A stretch of 64,000 bases of DNA, from the NCBI GenBank assembly GCA_005885405.1, contig VAYN01000010.1, positions 1-64,000 on the forward strand. The letters are read 5' to 3'. A program made the position numbers and the translations under genes. Position 1 is the first letter of the stretch. Every line of letters begins with the position of its first letter. The DNA is from Actinomycetota bacterium (GTDB taxonomy: Bacteria > Actinomycetota > Thermoleophilia > Solirubrobacterales > 70-9). Positions 24,351 to 32,515 of this stretch are shown here, piece by piece. A model generated the notes under the pieces. That model was not told the origin of the DNA and searched no databases. It was given only the letters and a program-made list of their open reading frames with translations.

Positions 24351-26194
24351 CGACGCTGCGACGGCTGCGGCGGCGGCGCGAACTTGCCGTCCTGCTCGTC
24401 GTCTTCGTCAGCGCGGCGATCGCGGTGATCGCCTACGAGACCCATCTGACCCGCAGCCTGGAGCTGCAGAGCCTCGACGCCCGCTTCTCGATCCGCGGCA
24501 CGCAGGAGCAGCCCGACGACATCGCAATCGTCGCCGTCGACGACCAGACCTTCAGCGACCTCGGCCTCCAGTGGCCCTTCCCCCGATCCCTGCACGCGCG
24601 GGTAATCGACCGCTTGCAAGAAGCCGGGGCGAAGGTGATCGCCGTCGACATCCAGTTCACCGAGCAGACCACCCCGCGTCAGGACGAAGCCCTGATCGGC
24701 GCGGTCGCCCGCGCCGGCGGCGTCGTCCTCTCGACTACCGAAACGGACGCCCACGGCGAAAGCCGGATCTTCGGCGGCGAAGAAGTGGTGCGCGAAGTCG
24801 ACGCCCGCGCCGCCAACACGGTCGTGCTGCCCGAACCCGGCGGCAAGATCCGCAAGCTGCACCACACGATCGACGAGCTCGTCACCTTCCCGATCGCGAT
24901 CGCCGAAGCCGACACCGGCGAGCGGATCAAGCGCTCCGAGATGGAAGGCGACGGCGAGGCCTGGATCGACTACCGCGGCCCGCCTCTGACGATCGCCAAC
25001 TACTCCTACTCGCGGGTCCTGCGTGGCCACGTCCCCGCCTCAGCCTTCCGCGGCAAGACCGTGATCATCGGCGCCACCGCCCCCTCGCTGCAGGACGTGC
25101 ACGCGACCTCGACGACCAAAGACGACCTGATGTCGGGGCCGGAACTTCAGGCCAACGCGGCCTGGACCGCCGAGCACGGGTTCCCCCTCACCTCCTCGGG
25201 AGCCCTCATCGACCTGCTGTTGATCCTGCTCCTCTCCTCGGCTCCGGCGGCGATGACGCTGCGGATCTCGGCGCTGCCGGCACTGCTCGGTGCTGTCATT
25301 CTCGGCGGCGCCTACGTCCTCGCCGTCCAGCTCGCTTTCGATAGCGGCACTGTGCTGCCCGTCGTCTACCCCTTGCTCGGACTCCTCCTCTCCGCCCTCG
25401 GCGCGCTCTCCGTCAACTACGTGCTGAACGCGTTCGAGCGCCAGCACGTTCACGACACCTTCGCCCGCTTCGTCCCCGCAGCCGTGGTCAGCGAAGTCCT
25501 CGCCCGCACCGACGACGACCTGCGGCTGGGCGGCGAGCGGCGCGAGGCGACGATCCTCTTCAGCGACCTGCGCGGTTTCACCAGCTACTCCGAGCAGTTG
25601 CCGCCGGACTCGGTGATCGAAGTCCTCAACCGCTACCTGGGCGAGATGAGCGACGCGATCATGGACCACGGCGGCACCCTCGTCGCCTACATGGGCGACG
25701 GGATCATGGCCCTGTTCGGCGCCCCGCTAGAACAGCCCGACCACGCCGACCGGGCGGTGGCGGCGGCACGAGAGATGCTCGAAGAGCGCCTGCCCAGCTT
25801 CAACGCCTGGATGGAAGGGGCGGGAATGGGGCGCGGGTTCGACATGGGGGTCGGCCTCAACACCGGCACCGTGATGACCGGGCAGGTCGGCTCCGAGCGC
25901 CGGGTCGAGTACACGGCCATTGGCGACACCACCAACACCGCTTCCCGGCTCGAGGGGATGACCAAAGGGACCGGCCACCAGATCTTCATCGCCGACACCA
26001 CCCGCGAGGCGCTGACCCGCGAGGTCGCGGACATCGAGCTCGTCGGCGAGTACGAGGTGCGCGGACGCACCCAGCCGATCACCGTCTGGACGCTGCCGAC
26101 GCGGCCGCCGGACGTCTCAGGCGACGACGAGGAGGGCGGTGCCGAAGAGAAAGAGGACGTGAAAGGACTGGTCGACGGCGATCCGCAGCCCTAG
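24347..26194 (+). CDS. CHASE2-domain class III adenylate/guanylate cyclase
   Basis: 615 aa membrane enzyme making cAMP or cGMP. Order: helix 1 (about 12-30), extracytoplasmic CHASE2 sensor (about 35-285), three helices (about 285-365), cytosolic cyclase domain (about 395-580), acidic tail. Metal Asp residues are in FSDLRGFTSYSE and YMGDGIMALFGAP; transition-state Asn/Arg in GDTTNTASRLEG. The Lys usually found four residues before the second metal Asp (VKFIGD) is replaced (VAYMGD), so purine selectivity is uncertain. Overlap with the cNMP-binding fragment suggests the nucleotide acts on its neighbour. The 3' end overlaps the convergent DUF3307 gene by 78 bp. Confidence 0.93.
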   Translation: MTTLRRLRRRRELAVLLVVFVSAAIAVIAYETHLTRSLELQSLDARFSIRGTQEQPDDIAIVAVDDQTFSDLGLQWPFPRSLHARVIDRLQEAGAKVIAVDIQFTEQTTPRQDEALIGAVARAGGVVLSTTETDAHGESRIFGGEEVVREVDARAANTVVLPEPGGKIRKLHHTIDELVTFPIAIAEADTGERIKRSEMEGDGEAWIDYRGPPLTIANYSYSRVLRGHVPASAFRGKTVIIGATAPSLQDVHATSTTKDDLMSGPELQANAAWTAEHGFPLTSSGALIDLLLILLLSSAPAAMTLRISALPALLGAVILGGAYVLAVQLAFDSGTVLPVVYPLLGLLLSALGALSVNYVLNAFERQHVHDTFARFVPAAVVSEVLARTDDDLRLGGERREATILFSDLRGFTSYSEQLPPDSVIEVLNRYLGEMSDAIMDHGGTLVAYMGDGIMALFGAPLEQPDHADRAVAAAREMLEERLPSFNAWMEGAGMGRGFDMGVGLNTGTVMTGQVGSERRVEYTAIGDTTNTASRLEGMTKGTGHQIFIADTTREALTREVADIELVGEYEVRGRTQPITVWTLPTRPPDVSGDDEEGGAEEKEDVKGLVDGDPQP

Positions 26195-26509
26195 GGCCTT
26201 GTCATTTACGCCCTTGACCCGCGCCATGTAGGAGTCGAGCAGCCGGCGATCGTCCTGGACGAGGTGCGGGACGGCGATCACGGCGGCGATCACGATCGCC
26301 CAGAGGACGTCGGTTTCGATCGCGATCCAGACCAGCGCCGGGACGAAGGCGAGCATGTAGGTGACCACGTGGGCCCCGAGCGCCCGGCGGTGGATCGGGT
26401 CTGACCCGAGCCCGCATTCCTTGTGGCTCGCCTGCCAGTCGGTCTGGAGGAGGAAATCCCCCACCAGGTGGGAGACGACGAAGACGGCGAAGACCTCGAC
26501 CCAGATCAT
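26117..26509 (-). CDS. DUF3307 family membrane protein
   Basis: 130 aa, about four membrane helices, unknown function. Matches the DUF3307 pattern: SHLVGDFLLQTDWQASHK near the N-terminus, HVVTYML, and the C-terminal DQSFHVLFLFGTALL. I begin at the ATG at 26509; the longer frame to 26593 adds a non-homologous leader. The last 78 bases overlap the 3' end of the cyclase gene tail to tail. Confidence 0.75.
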   Translation of the reverse strand: MIWVEVFAVFVVSHLVGDFLLQTDWQASHKECGLGSDPIHRRALGAHVVTYMLAFVPALVWIAIETDVLWAIVIAAVIAVPHLVQDDRRLLDSYMARVKGVNDKALGLRIAVDQSFHVLFLFGTALLVVA

Positions 26510-26583
26510 CGCGCGGGCCCCGCATCTGCGCTCATGTCTGGAGGCTATGCGACCAGGCGCCCCGTTGGCCATCTGGACAAAAA

Positions 26584-26615
26584 GGCCAAACAAAGCTTGT
26601 ACTTAAAGTTTGGCC
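26584..26615. promoter_or_regulatory. 8-bp inverted repeat between divergent genes
   Basis: GGCCAAAC (26584-26591) and GTTTGGCC (26608-26615) with a 16-bp AT-rich spacer. It lies 36 bp before the ATG of the secreted repeat protein and 75 bp before the start of DUF3307. In the minus direction it is followed by TTTTT, so it could act as a terminator; as DNA it could be an operator. The sequence alone does not decide. Confidence 0.45.
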
Positions 26616-26650
26616 GTTCTGAAGCCGACTAGGTAAGGTTCCCTTTCCTG

Positions 26651-28111
26651 ATGTTCCGTAAACCTGTTTTGGCGGCTTTTCTCGCGTCAGTCGCGCTTGC
26701 CGCCCTGCCAGGGGCAGTCTCCGCCGCGGTCACGAACACGCAGATCACCTCGGGCCCGAGCGGGACCGTGAGCGCCGGTTCGGTCACCTTCACCTTCTCC
26801 TCGCCAGAGGACGGCGGCTTCGAGTGCAGCCTCGACGGCGCCGAGTGGAGCGCCTGCAGCGCGCCCCAAAGCTACGACGGGCTCGCCGACGGGGACCATC
26901 GTTTCGAGGTTCGGGCGCTCAACCGGCCCCTCAACCCCGACCCGACGCCGGCGTCGTCGGAGTTCACGGTCGTGACCTACGTCCCCGACCCGCCGCAGAC
27001 GACGATCGTCTCCGGGCCGAGCGGGACGATTGCCACCGACTCCGCGATCTTCGGCTTCGAGTCCGACCAGCCTGGCGCCTTCGAATGCCGGCTGGACCTG
27101 ACCGATGAGGCCGCTTGGGCTCCCTGCGTCTCACCGCAGCTCTACTCCGACCTCCCCGAGGGCGACCACGGGTTCGAGGTGCGAGCGGTGAACGAGGCCG
27201 GAGAACCGGACCCCACCCCCGCCGCACGGAGCTTCGCGACCGACACCGTGGCGCCGGAGACGACGATCACCTCGGCGCCGAGCGGGACGATCCCGACCGG
27301 CACCGCCGCTTTCGAGTTCGCCGCCCCCGGCGCCTCCAGCTTCCAGTGCAGGCTCGACGATGATTGGGGTGCCTGCGGCTCGCCGCGCGTCTACCACGGC
27401 CTGAGCGAGGGCTCGCACGGGTTTGAGGTACGCGGCATCGATGCGGTCGGCAACGTCGATCTGAGCCCGGCCGAGGTCGGTTTCAGAGTCGACTTCGGTC
27501 CGCCGAAACCGGTCGCCGGCCAGAGCTTCAACCTCGAACCCGCCAAGGGCTCGGTTCAGCTCCAGTGCCCGGGAGAAGACGAATATGCGCCGCTGACCTC
27601 CTTCAAGCAGGTGCCGATGGGCTGCCTCGTCAACACCCGCCAGGGGGTCGTCTCGCTGACCGCCTCCAAAGGCTCCTCGGGGGAGCTGCAGAATGCGAAC
27701 TTCTGGGGCGGTGTCTTCGTCGTCAGCCAGAAAGAAGGCGACGATCAGACGGTCGAGCTGAAGCTCGCCGGGAAACGGATGTGCGAGCGCCGCGAGTCGG
27801 CCTCCCAGCCGGCGGCTCGCGCCTCGCGCCAGGCGACCGCATACGCCAGCCGCTCCCGCCGCGGCGGCCGCCGCGCCTGGGGTAGCGGCAAGGGCAACTA
27901 CGAGACCAGCGGTAGCTACGGCTCGGCGACCGTCCGCGGCACCACCTGGCTCGTCGCCGACCGCTGCGACGCATCGACCCTGTTCAAAGTGGCCGATGGG
28001 ACCGTCTGGGTCCAAGACTTCGTCAAGGACAAGCAGGTCGTGCTGGAGGCCGGCGAGCAGTACCTAGCCAAAGCGCCGATCCCGCGCCTCAACCCGAAGC
28101 TCTTTCCGTGA
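26651..28111 (+). CDS. Secreted protein with three Ig-like repeats and FecR-like tail
   Basis: 486 aa. Signal peptide about 1-26 (hydrophobic run ending AVSAA). Three repeats of about 80 aa, each opening with SGPSGT or SAPSGT and containing FECSLDG/FECRLD/FQCRLD and GDHRFEVRA/GSHGFEVRG, a beta-rich module common in actinobacterial surface proteins. After residue 285 comes a region with FNLEPAKGSVQ...PMGCLVNTRQGVVSLT, a basic Ser/Arg linker, and VADGTVWVQDF...LEAGEQYLAK resembling FecR-type domains. Role unknown; surface adhesion or ligand binding is plausible. Confidence 0.8.
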   Translation: MFRKPVLAAFLASVALAALPGAVSAAVTNTQITSGPSGTVSAGSVTFTFSSPEDGGFECSLDGAEWSACSAPQSYDGLADGDHRFEVRALNRPLNPDPTPASSEFTVVTYVPDPPQTTIVSGPSGTIATDSAIFGFESDQPGAFECRLDLTDEAAWAPCVSPQLYSDLPEGDHGFEVRAVNEAGEPDPTPAARSFATDTVAPETTITSAPSGTIPTGTAAFEFAAPGASSFQCRLDDDWGACGSPRVYHGLSEGSHGFEVRGIDAVGNVDLSPAEVGFRVDFGPPKPVAGQSFNLEPAKGSVQLQCPGEDEYAPLTSFKQVPMGCLVNTRQGVVSLTASKGSSGELQNANFWGGVFVVSQKEGDDQTVELKLAGKRMCERRESASQPAARASRQATAYASRSRRGGRRAWGSGKGNYETSGSYGSATVRGTTWLVADRCDASTLFKVADGTVWVQDFVKDKQVVLEAGEQYLAKAPIPRLNPKLFP

Positions 28112-28446
28112 GCCGGCGGCTCCGCCTCCTGCTCACCGGCGTCTGCGCCTTCGCTCTGTTGGTGCCCCCGGCGCAGGCCGACAAAGGCGAGAAGCTCTCG
28201 ATCCCGGCCGCGCGCGAGCGCGCCGCCGTCTACGCCGCCAACACCTGCGAGCACGACGAGAGCTGTGCCAAGGCCGGCGTCCAGAGCTGTCGCCGCCAGC
28301 AGGACCGCGTCGTCCTCTGCCGGATCTTCGACCACCGCAAGACTGAAGAGCAGGGAAACTTCCTCTGCACCCGCCTGGTGCGCCTCTCGCTGGAGCCGGA
28401 GACGGATCGGATCCCGATCACCGGCGTCAGCGACTGGACCTGCTGA
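28108..28446 (+). CDS. Small secreted cysteine-rich protein
   Basis: 112 aa from a GTG overlapping the preceding stop (GTGA). Signal peptide about 1-24 (LLLTGVCAFALLVPPAQA). The mature part has six Cys (CEHDESC, SCRR, LCRI, LCTR and the C-terminal Cys), enough for three disulfides. No family recognised. Tight coupling to the repeat protein suggests the two act together outside the cell. A strong terminator follows at 28616. Confidence 0.7.
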   Translation: MSRRLRLLLTGVCAFALLVPPAQADKGEKLSIPAARERAAVYAANTCEHDESCAKAGVQSCRRQQDRVVLCRIFDHRKTEEQGNFLCTRLVRLSLEPETDRIPITGVSDWTC

Positions 28447-28615
28447 ACCGCCCGCGCCTCCCTGCAGTAAAAGCGACGGTGCCCACCGTCCCGTTAGGGT
28501 TGGGCTACCAGTCAAAGCCCCGATGAGCACCGCCAAGCTGAGTCTAGCCTTATATGACACAGATTGGTGCAACTGTCGGGTGACAGTGCTGGATGTCTCC
28601 GGCGCTGCAGCTTTG

Positions 28616-28651
28616 CCCGTCTCGGTGCTTATGGCACCGGGGCGGGTTTTT
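28616..28651 (+). terminator. Rho-independent terminator
   Basis: A 13-bp stem with two or three G-T pairs: CCCGTCTCGGTGC (28616-28628), loop TTATG, GCACCGGGGCGGG (28634-28646), then TTTTT. It ends the + strand transcript of the two secreted proteins or of a small RNA between them. It overlaps the last codons of the minus-strand permease. Confidence 0.88.
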
Positions 28652-29738
28652 CCTCGGCCGCTCTGAGGTCGGCGGTGATCTTCACCGCGGCCGAGAGGAG
28701 CGGAGCCGCCAAGACCAGACCGACCGTGCCGAAGAGGCAGCCGCCGGCGATCGTCGCGATCAGCACCGCGAGCGGGTGTAGCTGCAGCGCCGCTCCATAG
28801 GCGATCGGCTGGACGAGTTGCTGGAGGACGCCGTTGGCGAGCAGCACGATCACCGCCATCGCTCCCGCGGCCTCCGCCCCGCTGCCCCCGAGGGCGATCA
28901 GGACGGCGAAGATTCCGGCGGTCCAGGCGCCGATGTACGGGACGTAGCCGCCGAGGAAGGTGACGACGGCGATCGTCCCCGCCAGAGGGACCCCGAGGAT
29001 GAGGGCGCCGGCGCCGACGATCAGGGCGCTCCAGGCGGCGACAATCGTGACCCCGAGGAAGTAGCCGCGCATGCTCGAGGCGACCCGCCCGAGGACGCCG
29101 TGGGCGACCGGGACCGGGACGCCGAGGTGGCGCTCGACGAACTCACCGATCTGCGGCCCGTCCTTGAGCAGGAAGAAGAGGCTGAGGGCGGTGAAGGAGA
29201 GAAAGATGGCGAGGGATGCGAGCCTGTCGACGCCGCCGAGCACGCCCTGCGTCAACGCCTGGAAGCCGTCGCTGACCGAAGCGCTCCCGTGGGCCTTGGC
29301 GTCGCCCGCCGTCGATGCGCTGACGCCAAGGTCCTGCGCCCATGACTGCAGCTGGCTTGCGCCTTCCTGCAGCCTTTCGGAGAGGCTGCTCGCCTGGCTG
29401 GCGATCCCGGTCATGACCAAGAGGCCGACCCCGAAGGCTGCTGCGATGATCGCCAGCATGACGACGGCAGCCCCCACTCCCCGCGGCACGCGATGGCCGC
29501 TCAGCCAGTCGACCAGCGGCGAGGCGACGGCGGCGATGATCCCGGCGGTGATCACCGGTAAGACGATCGTCTCGGTCAGCGAGAGCAGCCAGATCGCGCC
29601 GATCAGCGCCGCCCCGAACCCGACCAAGAGCCAGGACGAGAAGCCGAGGTCCCGCATCCACTGCGGCGCCGCGAAAAGGCCGCTAAGGGCCCCAGGCTCG
29701 ATCTCGATTGCTTGGTCTTCCGGCGGCCTTTTGCTCAT
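28629..29738 (-). CDS. AI-2E family transporter (PerM-like)
   Basis: 369 aa, about seven helices. Seen: paired N-terminal helices with ITAGIIAAVASPLVDWL, a periplasmic helical stretch, FLLKDGPQIGEFVERHLG, and the family's FLGGYVPYIGAWTAGIFAVL and LANGVLQQLVQPIAYG. The family includes exporters of AI-2 and Na/H antiporters, so the substrate is open. I start at ATG 29738; a start 11 codons upstream (29771) is possible. At the chosen start it abuts the divergent MBL gene with no base between. Confidence 0.88.
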   Translation of the reverse strand: MSKRPPEDQAIEIEPGALSGLFAAPQWMRDLGFSSWLLVGFGAALIGAIWLLSLTETIVLPVITAGIIAAVASPLVDWLSGHRVPRGVGAAVVMLAIIAAAFGVGLLVMTGIASQASSLSERLQEGASQLQSWAQDLGVSASTAGDAKAHGSASVSDGFQALTQGVLGGVDRLASLAIFLSFTALSLFFLLKDGPQIGEFVERHLGVPVPVAHGVLGRVASSMRGYFLGVTIVAAWSALIVGAGALILGVPLAGTIAVVTFLGGYVPYIGAWTAGIFAVLIALGGSGAEAAGAMAVIVLLANGVLQQLVQPIAYGAALQLHPLAVLIATIAGGCLFGTVGLVLAAPLLSAAVKITADLRAAEEKPAPVP

Positions 29739-30494
29739 ATGACTTCGGACCGTCTCACCTACGTCGGACATTCAACGGTCCTAATCGACCTCGACGGCTC
29801 GCGGCTCCTCACCGATCCAGTGCTGGGCGGCAACCTCGGGCCGCTCGTGCGCCACGGGGCGCCTCCGGCCCGGGAGGCAACCGAGAACCTCGATGCAGTC
29901 CTGATCTCCCACCTCCACCACGACCACGCCCACGTCGGCTCACTGCGAAAGCTCGACCGCGAGACCCGAATGGTGGTCCCCCCGGGGTCGCAACCATTCT
30001 TCGCCCACCACGGCTTCCTCGACGCCACCGAGCTCGCGCCCGGCGCATCGGTTCCTGTCGGCAAGCTGACCGTGACCGCGGTCGAGGCCCACCACGACGG
30101 GGGGCGACGGCGCCACGCGCGCCGCTCGCAGGCGATCGGCTTCCTCGTCCGCGGCACCCGCAGCGTCTACTTCGCCGGCGACACCGACATCTTCCCGGGG
30201 ATGAAAGAACTGGCCGAGGAGCTCGACTTCGCGCTGCTGCCGATCTGGGGCTGGGGCCCCACCGTTGGCCCCGGCCACCTCGATCCGGAGGGAGCGGCCG
30301 AGGCGGCGGCTCTCCTCTCGCCGCGGGTCGCGGTCCCGATCCATTGGGGGACGCTCTATCCGTTCGGCCTCCACCACCTCCGCCCCGACCGCCTCTGGCA
30401 CCCGGGCAAAGAGTTCCTCGACAGCATGCGCGAGGTCGCCCCTCAGGTCGAGACGCGGGTGCTCTCGCCGGGCGAGGCGACCTCGCTGGCGTAG
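29739..30494 (+). CDS. Metallo-beta-lactamase fold hydrolase (UlaG-like)
   Basis: 251 aa cytosolic metal hydrolase. Seen: SHLHHDHAHVGSL (HxHxDH motif), the VEAHHDGG ligand, YFAGDTDIFPGM, and C-terminal VPIHWGTLYP. This pattern fits the UlaG/RomA-type branch, whose members act on lactones or phosphodiesters; the substrate is unknown. The ATG at 29739 follows directly on the divergent ATG. The 3' end overlaps the phosphodiesterase gene by 52 bp tail to tail. Confidence 0.85.
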   Translation: MTSDRLTYVGHSTVLIDLDGSRLLTDPVLGGNLGPLVRHGAPPAREATENLDAVLISHLHHDHAHVGSLRKLDRETRMVVPPGSQPFFAHHGFLDATELAPGASVPVGKLTVTAVEAHHDGGRRRHARRSQAIGFLVRGTRSVYFAGDTDIFPGMKELAEELDFALLPIWGWGPTVGPGHLDPEGAAEAAALLSPRVAVPIHWGTLYPFGLHHLRPDRLWHPGKEFLDSMREVAPQVETRVLSPGEATSLA

Positions 30495-32515
30495 GCGTCC
30501 TGACCGAGGCCCGCGAGCCAGGTGCGGAAGATGCGGTGGACCGCTTCGGCGCCGACGACTTCTTCAGCCGGCCACTCGAGCTCGGCCGGGTGGAGGACGA
30601 AGGGGAAGCTCTGGGTCCCCCCCATGCCGCCGTGCGACCCGACCAGCTCCTCGAAGGCGGCCACCTCGCCGAAGTCGGACCAGTAGGTGCTGTTGATCAT
30701 CAGGTCGGGGCAGTGGGCGAACCCGTCGCTGCGACGCACGTGATCGGCGGCGTTGGGACCGAACGGCTCCAGCGGGTCCTCCCCCTCGATCCGCTCCGAG
30801 TCGAGGAAGCGGGTCCCACGCGCTCCGAGGACGACGGCGCCATAGCGCTCGGAGCGAACGAGGACGAAACCGATGCCCGGGTGCTCACGCAATGCAGGGA
30901 TTAGCCGCGGGTACAGCGCTTCGATCCGCTCCAGCGAGACCCGCCCCGGCTCGCGCGGGAAGCTGATAAGGCCGAGGCACCCCGAGGCCATCACCGAGAG
31001 CTCCGGCAGCTCGCCGCCGCGGCTCGCGGCCATCTCCTCCCGCGCCTCCTCATCGAGGACGACCGCCCCGTCGGCGAGTCGGTCCCGCGTCGCCCGCCGC
31101 ACCGTTCGCCCTGCCGCGGTGTCGTCGCGGGCGATCTCGGTCAGGCCCGCGCTCATGTAGGAGAGGGAGTCGTCGTCGCCGTCTTCGGCCGCGACGACGC
31201 TGTCGGGGTCGCAGGCCGCGGTGACCAGATCCTCGAGCGACTGGTCGTAGCGGTCGAGGAAGGTTTCCCCCTGCGACTGGCCGTGGTCGGAGAGGACGAC
31301 GAGGCGGTAGGGCCGCGGTGCCTCGGCGCAGGCGCTGGCGATCCGGGCGATTTGACGGTCGAGGTCTCGCAGCACGGCGAGGGCGTCGTGGCGCTCGATC
31401 CCGGAGTGGTGGGCGACCTCGTCGTAGGCGAGGAAGGTCGTGTAGATGACGGGGCGACCGGCGAGGACGTCGCCGACCACCGCGGCGACCTGCAGGTCCC
31501 GCTGCACGACCGTCCCCCAGGCGCGGGCGAAGACGTAGGAGCGGCCGCGGGCGATCCGCGGCCGGACGTCGTCGCGGACCTGGCTGCGGGCGGCGCGGCG
31601 CTCGCGGCCGATGTCCGCCAGCGCCAGCACGAAGGTGCGGGCGACCGCGTAGGGCTGGGCGAAGTAGGCGGCGTAGTCGCGGCCGATCGGCCGCCGTCGC
31701 CGCAGCGCCGTGCTCATCGTCAGCATCGAGTGCGGGGCGTCACCGGAGAGGATGTTGGCGCGGCTGGCGCCGTCGGCGTGGAGGAGGCCGCGGCCGTCGG
31801 AGTGACGGCGCTCGAGCTCTTCGGCGTCGCGCGGGTGATTGGTGACGATCGCCGTGCCACGGTCCTTCTCCCACCAGCGGAATGCCGGCATGTCCTCGTT
31901 TGAGCCGTGCAGCAACCCCGCCTGGCAAGCGCCGGTTTGCGAGGACCAGTCGGTCTCCCAGCGCCGCAACCGGTGCGAGCCGCCGCGGACCCAGCTGGCG
32001 AGATGAGGCGCGCTGCCGTCCTGCAGTGCCCGCAGGAGGACGTCGTGGGCGAGGCCGTCGATCTCAAGGAAAAGGACGCCGGGAACGTCGCTTTCGACTA
32101 CCTGCTTGCGGCGGCGGGCCTGCCGACGCACCACCTGCCGGTGCCAAGAGTGGTCCTCGTCGATCGCCAGCAACGCGTAGACGGCCGCCGTCGCCGCCGC
32201 CATCACGATCGTGATCACGGTCCCCTCGAAGACGCCGCTGACGTGGGCCCCGGGCAGAAGGTCGATAGCGACCGTCACCAGCAAGCCGTTCAGCACCAGC
32301 GCCGCGAGGCCGAGGGTGAGGACGGTCAGCGGCAGCGCGAACCGCGCCAGCACCGGCCAGACGAGGGCGTTGAGGAGGCCGATCAGCGCCGCCGCACCGA
32401 GCGCGGCGCGGGGCCCGTCGAGGATGAAACCCTCGAGCATCACCGACAGCAGCATCAGGATCCCCGCGTCGAGGAGAAGGACGAGGACACCGCGCCGGAC
32501 CGTCTTCAAGCTCAC
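30443..32515 (-). CDS. Holin-4-like membrane domain fused to alkaline phosphatase-fold phosphodiesterase
   Basis: 690 aa. Residues 1-115 hold four helices with the pattern of the phage holin 4 superfamily (LLNALVWPVLARFALPLTVL). The rest is an alkaline-phosphatase-fold hydrolase of the type I phosphodiesterase/nucleotide pyrophosphatase group: FLEIDGLAHDV (metal Asp), SSQTGACQAG (nucleophile Thr), AYDEVAHHSGI (Asp/His) and VLSDHGQSQG (Asp/His). Starts at GTG 32515, overlapping the DUF2252 stop by four bases (GTGA), so the two are translationally coupled. Substrate unknown; a phosphodiester at the membrane face is likely. Confidence 0.85.
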   Translation of the reverse strand: MSLKTVRRGVLVLLLDAGILMLLSVMLEGFILDGPRAALGAAALIGLLNALVWPVLARFALPLTVLTLGLAALVLNGLLVTVAIDLLPGAHVSGVFEGTVITIVMAAATAAVYALLAIDEDHSWHRQVVRRQARRRKQVVESDVPGVLFLEIDGLAHDVLLRALQDGSAPHLASWVRGGSHRLRRWETDWSSQTGACQAGLLHGSNEDMPAFRWWEKDRGTAIVTNHPRDAEELERRHSDGRGLLHADGASRANILSGDAPHSMLTMSTALRRRRPIGRDYAAYFAQPYAVARTFVLALADIGRERRAARSQVRDDVRPRIARGRSYVFARAWGTVVQRDLQVAAVVGDVLAGRPVIYTTFLAYDEVAHHSGIERHDALAVLRDLDRQIARIASACAEAPRPYRLVVLSDHGQSQGETFLDRYDQSLEDLVTAACDPDSVVAAEDGDDDSLSYMSAGLTEIARDDTAAGRTVRRATRDRLADGAVVLDEEAREEMAASRGGELPELSVMASGCLGLISFPREPGRVSLERIEALYPRLIPALREHPGIGFVLVRSERYGAVVLGARGTRFLDSERIEGEDPLEPFGPNAADHVRRSDGFAHCPDLMINSTYWSDFGEVAAFEELVGSHGGMGGTQSFPFVLHPAELEWPAEEVVGAEAVHRIFRTWLAGLGQDAYASEVASPGESTRVST

